From assembly GCA_021234155.1 (NCBI GenBank), contig JAJEKV010000193.1:62001-126000 (forward strand): a DNA stretch of 64,000 nucleotides. Direction: 5' to 3'. How positions within the stretch are numbered: the stretch's first letter is position 1; every line of letters starts with the position of its first letter. This document shows, one piece after another, positions 56,101 through 64,000 of this stretch. Source of the DNA: Isoetes taiwanensis. Taxonomy: Eukaryota > Streptophyta > Lycopodiopsida > Isoetales > Isoetaceae. Made by a program: the position numbers and the translations under genes. The notes under the pieces were generated by a model that was given only the letters and a program-made list of their open reading frames with translations, was not told the DNA's origin and did not search any database.

Positions 56101-56213
56101 CTCTCAAATTTGTCATTTGACGGCCACCCTACATGTCAATTGATCAATCACGCACGTCGTGTTTAAAACACGCCGATTTTAAGCACTTGCTACCCAGTAC
56201 CGATTTTGCACCC
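53129..56213. mobile_element. Right third of the TIR transposon, copy B
   Basis: Equivalent to 29424-32525. The right inverted repeat ends at 56213, followed by CTTT (56214-56217) and repeat R. The left two thirds are missing because the duplication starts inside the element. Confidence 0.9.
53940..55920 (-). pseudogene. DDE-type transposase-like protein, copy B
   Basis: The same gene as at 30240-32227, with a better N-terminus: 55920-55624 is open (MKPNSSPRSLYKAIDAARKR to the TAG), and 55617-55207 is open through the HTH-like part to the intron donor (55206). The acceptor CTGCAG of copy A reads CTAGGG here, again a CTG/CAG site. Exon 2 is more broken than in copy A. The SDGCSSQFKSAKPFFFLGRY block is open at 54211-54005. 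Using each copy to judge the other, the only shared defects are the TAG before MAEQM and the shift after FFFLGRYF. Confidence 0.72.
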
Positions 56214-56217
56214 CTTT

Positions 56218-56446
56218 TGGTTTTCATGGATCTATGATAAAAATTGATTCAATTCTATATTCATGTTATGTAGCGAAATGGTATGCTAGATGTTGTATCT
56301 AACTAGTGAATTGTAGACTAGATGTTGTATGTAACTAGTAATTTTATATTATAAAGTAAAAAAATTGACTTCTATAAGATTTTGAAATCTTTTGAAAGCA
56401 TCCTGATCTTCAAATTGTTGTTCATGATGCCTAGGGGTCAAAATAG
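56218..56446 (+). repeat. Repeat R, right part (copy B)
   Basis: Equivalent to 32530-32757, directly after the transposon end and CTTT. Confidence 0.88.
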
Positions 56447-56723
56447 TATCTACAATCTTTTCCTTATCGGACAACACCAACCTGCATAACTTTGTTGTTC
56501 TCCACTAGATGCCATACTTCTTTCTTCCGTGCAGTAGACATTGAACCCGTCAAATCCAAAAAACGTTTTTTATTGATTATGGAGGCTGCATGTTGCAATT
56601 GCTTTTTGAGTGCTCAATACTCCAATCTAAATTTTCATTTGACAATTGTTGCCTCATCTTGCTTGCTCTTTGTCGTTGCTTCTGCAAACGCCATTTCCGC
56701 CTCCTGTCTTCGTCATTAGTCAT
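56434..56723 (-). pseudogene. N-terminal exon of a third transposase-like gene, copy B
   Basis: Equivalent to 32739-33029, which is fully open. Here small changes at CTG/CAG words (for example tcttctggtctgtag to tcttccgtgcagtag) and a run-length change break the frame. Confidence 0.5.
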
Positions 56724-56921
56724 TGGATCACAAGAAGCCTGAACAAAAAATGGATGGAAAGAAAGAAACGAGATCTCTCTCCCTCGAGAAAGGGGGAATC
56801 AACCACCCCCCGATATTCTCGTTAATTTTGAATTTCCCTCTTCCCATAATACTAAACAAATGGTGCTAATTTGGGTGGACAAAAGGACACTAATTATGAG
56901 ACACCGTAACGTGCGAGGACC

Positions 56922-57464
56922 TGATGAGGTTTACCCGACGCCAAAAGATACAGAGTACAAAAGGGGAACAAGACACTCCTTTTTACCATGGGATGATGGT
57001 CTTGATAACATTAAAAAAAGATCATGAAAACATGTTAACCTTGTACGATCTATGTCATGAGCTATCGAGTATGGTATAATGTTGTAATGATAAGGTAATT
57101 GTTAATTGGCTTGCTAATAAAAGGAGTAAACATCTTCAACCAATAGACCATTGTTTTTAAATCCATCAAGTTAGGATGACTCTCTCTCGATAAAAGTTCA
57201 CAAGGTGGGTATAGTTTAGGAATTTGGAAAACGTGTCTCGAAAGTATAGTAGTATGTCACATAGTGACCCAAAACAGAACGGGAACATAGATGCTAACGT
57301 CGAAACATGAATGAGAATATAGACCCAAAAGTCAGAACACAAATGGACAACACTCTCATTTTTAAATTTCAAAAATGTTTTTGGCGTTCCCTTTAAGAAA
57401 TGTCATAGACCACTTGAAATAGAAAAGTAACATATGGGACAAATTTAAAACACAAGATTATATA
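56922..57464 (+). pseudogene. PGG unit tail fragment, copy B
   Basis: Equivalent to 33228-33773, with the last codons of the PGG protein (FLPWDDGLDNIKKRS) and stop at 57027, then the common 3' region to cacaagatta. Confidence 0.88.
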
Positions 57465-59269
57465 TACACGAAACTTATCGTGGTGGCCAAGGCCGCTGCG
57501 AACGTTTCTCTTCTCCTTGGCCACCATGAACATTTCTCTTTTCCAGCCTTTTGTGTAATTCAAGAATATGTGGGACTTGGACCCACACTGCTGCCATATG
57601 GTTTCGTACATGTATGATAGGTGGGTGTTACGCGAACATTTCTCTCATGTTCCAGAACATACAGGATTTGGACCTGCATTTTTTTTTTCCAAAAGGAAAA
57701 ATGTGTGATTTGCATGCTCCCTTGCAATCTAATTTTCTCCTCAAAAAATTGTTGATAGAAGTTATTTCCATCGTTTGCAACTGAAGCCTCTGAATAACAA
57801 TTTGCTTGAAAGAGCACGCGATGTGATGTGTACATACACCTCATGTTGAGTACAAAACTTGCATGTCAATTTTATAATAGCTATGAGATAAAAGGAAAGA
57901 CTACATTTGTCAAATTTTGAAGATTTAAGCTATTTTTTGAGGATCTAGAAGTGCCACAATACGAACAATGTTATATACATGCATCAGGCATTACAGTTGT
58001 AGTGTTGCATTGATACAAAGGTCGGCATTGCAGTTGTAGTGTTGCATTGATACAAAGGTAGGCAACCCGAAGGAATTCCACAGTCTTGCTAGCATACAAT
58101 TTGCAGATAATGTCCATTTCAAGTGATACATGTAAAACCATCTTGGATGAAGTAGGTAGAACGGAGGAGGTCTTTCTGCCCTATTCTTCAAGTGATACGT
58201 GTAAAACCATCTTGGATGAAGTAGGTAGAATGGAGGAGGTGTTTACGCTCTATTCTACCTACTTCCATTGACTTTGTCCACCATCATTTATCGAGGCTCT
58301 TTGCTGATTTAGCAATTTTAGGAGGGATCTCACTCTTCATATTCAACTTTATCATTCTTCCAAGTGCCATGTCATATCAATTATCAATTATTTTCCCTAG
58401 CCTTTCTTTCAATTTTTATCTATACATATCATGGTTATGAAAGCAATGAAAAACAACATGTGATGACCTTTTAAACACATGAATATATTGCAAACAATAT
58501 TTCAATATTTCATGGTCTGATCTATAATAACCGAGGCATTATAGAAGCCTTAGGCTCATCTATTCGAAGTTTGAATTACAATATTATATCCGCACATTAT
58601 GACCACTTGTTCTTATGCTAGCAAAGAACTTAAATGTATTTTGCGTAAATCAAATAGCATGATTTAAATAGTCTGTAAAACCTGGAGCTAAAAATGCTCA
58701 ATCAAAATGGACTGACATGGTTTTGCTTATTGTATATGCTGAGAGAAAATTTGCCACAATCTTAAGCATTTGCATCACTGGGATTGTGTCACTGGGATAG
58801 AGTATTGAGGCCACCATAAAGAGATTTCACTTCCCCAGAAGTCTTCACTAGCCAATAGTGAATATTCTGCTCCTACAAGGTTCAGAACAATTGCTTTCAT
58901 AACTTAATGTCTTTGATTATGAGTCTTCAATCACCACAAAAACCATGTAAATGATTCGTGGCAACAGAGTCCGGACTGTCAAAGGAAAAGACTAGGTTTA
59001 AACACAAAGGATTACTTTAGAAGCACACAAAAAATGCTATCTTTGGTCTTCCCCTGATTACGGATCTACATCAAGTCCATCAGTACATGAAATGCATTGC
59101 CATCCTCACTTGCTTGGTAAAAATCGTTCGATGCCAACACCAAATCTAGCAACCCCAAAATGGCTATTATAGCTAAGCAATCCTGAAGATAAAGCCGCAA
59201 AATCGGAAGTCTTTCTTCTGTGTTCTGCAAGTTAAAAAACAACAAATGAAAATTTCTTCACATATTGAA

Positions 59270-60240
59270 GAACGGGCTTATCCACAAAATGCTAGTTGCT
59301 CCGGAAGTAAAAACCTCAGTGTCAAAGCCAAAAATGGGATCGCATAACCAATTGCATAATTTCTTGCTGGTTATATGCACAAAACAAAATCAAATAAAGG
59401 ATTTTCAGCACATAACCCGGCTACTTCTATCATCTATGATCTCCACGGTAGCATTTGCGCATCCATACCCGGACTATCGCCTACCATCACAAATGGCCCT
59501 GATTAACATGTATGCTAAATGTGATAGCCTGCATGATGCGCCAAAAGTATTTGACCAAATGCATCAACGCAATGTTGTGATCTGGAACATGAATTTGGTA
59601 TGGAGGCACTGGATTTGTTTCAGCAATGATATCGCAGGCTGCAGGGTCTGAAGCCCGACAATATCACATTTGTCTATATTTTATATGCATGTAGTCATGC
59701 AGGCCTTGTTGATAAGGGACAATGCTATTTCGATGCAATGGTCAAAGATTATGACATCATACCGACAACTGAACATTATGGCTGCATGGTTGATCTTTTG
59801 GGTCGTGCAAGACAGTTGGAAGAGGCGCATGCCTTCATTAGGAATACAGCTTATGAAGATATAGCTGTTGTATGAATGGCTCTCCTAGCTGCTTGTAGGA
59901 TTCATGGTGATGTTAAAAGAAGTGGGATTGCTGCAGAACAGGTCCTCAAGTTGGACCCAGATATGCTAGAGCTGGTAGATGGGTGGATGTTGCACGTATT
60001 AGAAAGAGACATAAAGAAGGAACCGGGGTGCAGTTCAATTGAGATTGGTAATCAGGTTCATACCTTTCTAATTGGTATATCTCCCATCCAATGAAGGAAG
60101 CTATCTATGCGAGGCTGAAACTTTTGAATAGGTAATTAGATGTGTGTGGGTATGTGCCTGATACGTCATCAGTCTTGCATAATCTGGATGAGGAGACCAA
60201 AGAAACGTTGCTTGGTTATCATATTGAGAAACTGGCATGA
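59270..60240 (+). pseudogene. PPR protein gene of the E/DYW class, decayed (copy B)
   Basis: Equivalent to 35575-36545. The E+ region reads CSSIEIGNQVHTF here, as expected for the family, while copy A has a garbled version at the same CAG-containing positions. The shared stops (after AGCRV, after EDIAVV, after NR) show the gene was dead before the duplication. Confidence 0.85.
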
Positions 60241-60815
60241 GTCTGCAGACCCTGCGATCACCATAGCAAATCAACAGCAAACCTATAGGTTTCTCAAGAA
60301 AAAACATGGCAAGCAAACATGTATTGTTGTAGCTTCGCTATGGAGTTTTGATGAGTCTGGCAATATTCATTTAAGTTGGACTTCGCTTTTTGGCACCTCA
60401 AATAACCAGGAAGTGGTCTGGGATCATGGTTTTGCGAAAGAAAGCAAAGCAAGGGATTTCTTGCAGAGCAAAAAAGAAAGGGGAAGATCCAAATCTGCAG
60501 TAGCTTTTGGATTGCAGTGACAGATTGCTGTTTCTTCACCATTGGCGACCTCCTGCATTAGTACCAGAGCTATGGCAGCGATTTGTGAGAGCGGATTTTG
60601 CCCGAATGGGGCAGAGGAAGTGAAAAGCAAAGCATTCGACGGAGCAGATTCATTCAAAGTAGATAAGAACAAAAACGTGGCATCCCTACGTTTTTTCTTT
60701 TTTCTTGAATTTAGCAAAACCAAAATTAATAGACGTGTCAAGCGATGGGCTCTTCTCAGCCCTGAAATATTAGACACCCATTTTTTTTAAGAATAAAATA
60801 TACTGCTTTACATAG

Positions 60816-61105
60816 GTAGTGATGGTATACAAGTAGTGGGCTTTTTGTGCTCTTTCTTATATTGGGTCCTATAGACCTTTTGGTTTTCATGGACGATAAA
60901 AATTGATTCAATTCTATATTCATGTTATGTAACGAAATGGTACGCTAGATGTTGTATGTAACTAGTAAAATGTAGACTAGATGTTGTAGTAATTTTATAT
61001 TATATAAAGTAAAAAAATTGACTTTTATAAGATTTTGAAATCTTTTGAAAGCATCGAGATCTTCAAATTGTTGTTCATGGTGTCTAGGGGGTCAAAATAG
61101 TCTCT
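60816..61105 (+). repeat. Repeat R, intact copy (copy B)
   Basis: Equivalent to 37120-37408. It holds the uninterrupted ctatagaccttttggttttc site. Confidence 0.9.
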
Positions 61106-61641
61106 TATTGCAATGGTAGCTGAAGGACTTGAAGGTTTTGGCGACTTAGGAAGGTATTATGAGGCAACGCTTGAAGATATTCAAATTCGAAGTTCAGAAA
61201 TTTAAGTTTGGAGAGTTTTTATTGCTAGATATCCATGTTGGATTTACAAAGAAATGAGCACAACAGTCATTGGAATTGTCCCAATATACTTAATGGGATG
61301 TTTTCATCTTGCAATTGGGGCTCTCGATGGGAGGATATTCCTCCTTTATGCGGATCAAGGGCCCTCTCGTTTTTGCGAGCCCACGACCCATACAAATTTC
61401 AAAGGTGCGAAATTCACACACATCATTGACGTTATGTGAACCAAAATTGCTATGGACAATAGCCATATTCATATATTCATATTTGATTGTCACAATTACA
61501 TTGTTGTTTCACCATAACAGTCAATCCAAAATCTCGAACTGCTTGAATGAATAAATCAATCCTGCACAATCTCTAATCAATCTCGAATCTCGAATCCATC
61601 TACGCAACTAGATCTACCCCGCCATAACAGATGGTCATTTT

Positions 61642-61700
61642 ACACCAGGGCTGGAGGATTTGAACCTCCAGGCCATGTCGGCCTCACCAGAACCCTACCT
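61642..61700 (-). other. tRNA-like (pol III B box) element 1, copy B
   Basis: Same as 37938-38000, with GGAGGTTCAAATCCTCC on the minus strand. The flanks 61560-61640 differ strongly from copy A at CAG/CTG words. Confidence 0.45.
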
Positions 61701-61979
61701 ATCCTGCATAAATGCATACATCTTACAAGCAAGCGGCAAAAAAACCGAAGCATTGGATGCATAAATGCAAGTGGCGAAGATACAAGCAAGCCGACATGCC
61801 ACGACCATGATTAGTCTTTGCTCATGATTAATGCAAGCCAGACAAATTACTGGCGCTCATGATTCAGACCATAACCGATGGCCTCGTCGCCATAGCATCG
61901 TGGAAGGAATTGCGGTGGATAAAAACTATCTTTGCGCTCCTAAGCGGCCCGACACGCATAAAAAAAAAAACCAAGCAAC

Positions 61980-62035
61980 CACGGGCTGGAGGATTCGAAC
62001 CTCCAGGCCCGAACGGCCTCACCAGAGCCCATTTT
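61980..62035 (-). other. tRNA-like (pol III B box) element 2, copy B
   Basis: Same as 38280-38335, with the perfect B box GGTTCGAATCC. Confidence 0.5.
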
Positions 62036-63026
62036 CATGATTACAATCCGTTCAATACATTCTCCCACATTAAAGCCATCAAATATCTGCCACAACTCCT
62101 CCGATTTCGGGCGGGGAAAATCGTGGGCTCTGATTCCGACCATGGTAGGAACCCTTGTTTCAACCGGTTTCGGGCATTTGCTGCCTCTTGTACAAGGGCG
62201 GCCGCCCTATCGAGAAATCTAAGTTTTGCAAATCTCTAGAGCCCCGACTTGTTTCTCTTCAAAAACCCGATGTCCCACATTCTCGACACACCACCGCCCT
62301 CTCCCCCAAATCGAGAAAAAATAACCATGAAGCCCCTCCGGCTCCATAATCCACCCTCCGATCCACCTTTGGGATCCGCTGCCGCCCTCTCCGCCTAAAT
62401 GTCCTCTGCCTCTGCTCCGCTACCCTTGCCAAAAAAAGAAGGGAGCATCCCTTCTCATCCACGCTCTAAAAAAAACGCCTCCAATTTTTTTTTTCCTTCT
62501 CAACCTTTCCAAAGATAACTTATTTAAAAATCCAAAAAAGCAACATGACCTCTAAAGGACATTAAGCTCCTCAAATATGGCAATATATACGGTTTTCTAT
62601 ACAATACAGTACCAGAATCATAGTTCCCACCGTTGCGAGAATACCCTCCCCAAATACCAAACAAATTGGGCAAACTTAATGGGAAAATATGCAAAACCAT
62701 AATTTCTTGTCAAAGCACTTGTAATGAATATAAGCTTTTGCCTGAAAAGTACACATCAAGTAATTGCTGTGGAACCAAATCTGATCAAGAAGTACCAATC
62801 TAAGGTACGGGGCATTTAGATTAACAACTGCGAAAAACTTCTTGCAATCTTCTATTTTCATGTAGTCTTCATTATACGTGTTGTGCGTGTGTGAGAGAGA
62901 GAGAAATATGAGTATTTAATATGTCTGTGAGACCTCGAGATCTATAAGACATCCCGTAAGTACATCAACTATACAACCATTCATCTAATGCATCCTCAGA
63001 TGGAAATGCATTAGCCCCTCCCTCAT

Positions 63027-63209
63027 CTAACTCACTTTCGGTTCAACTATATTTAATATCTTAAGTTTTTTCTCTCTACAATCCATTACATCCTCTACAT
63101 ATTCTAAACGAGGTGCATCCTGGACAACCACAATCGTCGGGTTCATCGATCCTACGACCCAGATCGTATGTTGGGGCCTCTGGGCACCTCTTATTTCACT
63201 TATAGTCAT
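63027..63209 (-). CDS. Unidentified coding-like tail, copy B
   Basis: Equivalent to 39263-39505. A change near 63037 (cagttc to ttcggttc) shifts the frame and shortens the end, again at a CAG word. Confidence 0.25.
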   Translation of the reverse strand: MTISEIRGAQRPQHTIWVVGSMNPTIVVVQDAPRLEYVEDVMDCREKKLKILNIVEPKVS

Positions 63210-63888
63210 TTATGATTGGAGGTGCCTATGATTTTGAAATATGAAATACGATTTCACCTAAGGTTTTGAGGGAATATCGAACCTCTATACGACTTTGCCT
63301 AAGACTTTACAATATGAAATACGCGGCTAGAACCTCTACCAAAATAACTCAATGTCCTAATAAGACTACTTTAACCAATGTACCCAGTGAGCTAACGTGA
63401 TTATTTTTTATCTTGAATCTATATTATTTTTTATCTTGAATCTATATATTTTTTTTTATAACAACCCATTCAATTGTTTTAGGAATATATGGTCTATGGT
63501 TTCAGGAATTGTTATTTTTACATCCATATAAAATCCTCTTGGAACCCTTTGTTATTTTGCTACATATTCTAAATGAGGTGCATTCTGAACAACCACAGTT
63601 GTCGAATTCGTCGATCCTAAGACCCAGATCGTATGTTGGGGCCTCTGGGCACCTCTCATTTCGCTTATAGTCATTTATGATTGGTGGCACCTATGGTTTT
63701 GAAATATGAACTACGATTTCGCCTAAGGTTTTGAGGGAATATCGAACCTCTATACGACTGTGCCTAAGATTTTAGAATATGAAATATGGGGGCTCGGACC
63801 TCTACCAAAATAACTCAATGTCCTAATAAGACAACTTTAACCAATGTACCCAGTGAGCTAACATGATTATTTTTTATCTTGAATCTAT

Positions 63889-63925
<37 letters not shown>

Positions 63926-64000
63926 CAATTCATTCAATTGTTTTAGGAATATATGCTCATGATTTCAGGAATTGTTATTTTTACAACCATATCAAATCCC
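63096..64000 (+). repeat. 464-bp tandem repeat (B), cut by the window end
   Basis: Equivalent to 39391-40298, with starts near 63098 and 63562. The T homopolymer before ataacaatt differs in length from copy A. Confidence 0.85.

Larger units (their letters stand above)
53129..64000. repeat. Large segmental duplication, copy B (runs off the window)
   Basis: Starts at gctactttgaatgcacg, inside the transposon interior as defined by copy A, and follows 29424-40298 to the last base. Small gaps keep the offset between 23,694 and 23,705. Differences from copy A concentrate at CAG/CTG words, and each copy is sometimes the better-looking one. Confidence 0.93.

Overview
This window reads as nuclear DNA of a land plant with a large, repeat-rich genome. 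The plant evidence is a decayed DYW-type pentatricopeptide-repeat gene, ankyrin/PGG membrane proteins of the ACD6 type, a 14-3-3 fragment, a gypsy-like gag, LINEs, Helitrons and hAT/CACTA debris. I cannot name the species; a fern or another plant with a large genome is plausible. Almost nothing here looks like an intact host gene with ordinary spacing. Most of the window is mobile elements and duplications.

Layout. 1-1332 is the right end of a TIR transposon holding a broken transposase-like gene. 1334-23598 is a head-to-tail array of five units of about 2.8-3.9 kb. Each unit carries a Helitron of about 1.37 kb whose cargo is the 3' part of an ankyrin/PGG gene; units 1 and 5 are the most intact, unit 2 is broken only by suspect indels, and units 3 and 4 are broken by ordinary mutations. 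Units 1 and 2 share a 5'-truncated LINE insertion. A 6.7-kb composite Helitron (4894-11618) separates them; it holds a 14-3-3 fragment and a 1.65-kb polypyrimidine tract. A CACTA-like fragment lies before unit 3.

23657-32525 is an 8.87-kb TIR transposon with a 4-bp target duplication and a visible empty site at 37179-37182. It encodes a decayed DDE-type transposase-like protein on the minus strand. It also carries a plus-strand gene with coiled-coil, RING-like and FCP1/HAD-like segments, and a small acidic two-exon gene. This is the best candidate for an undescribed system. 32526-40298 holds a second transposase N-terminal exon, a PGG gene tail, a PPR-DYW pseudogene, tRNA-like pieces and a 464-bp tandem repeat. 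40299-53128 holds a hAT MITE (42697-43385), two decayed LINEs and a partial gypsy-type element. At 53129 the sequence from 29424 onward starts again and continues to the end of the window, giving a 23.7-kb tandem duplication, or an assembly duplicate.

Differences between duplicated copies fall strikingly often on CAG/CTG trinucleotides, usually replaced by CG, CGG or CCG. This looks like base-calling error at CHG-methylated sites, so several frameshifts that make genes look dead here may be artefacts.
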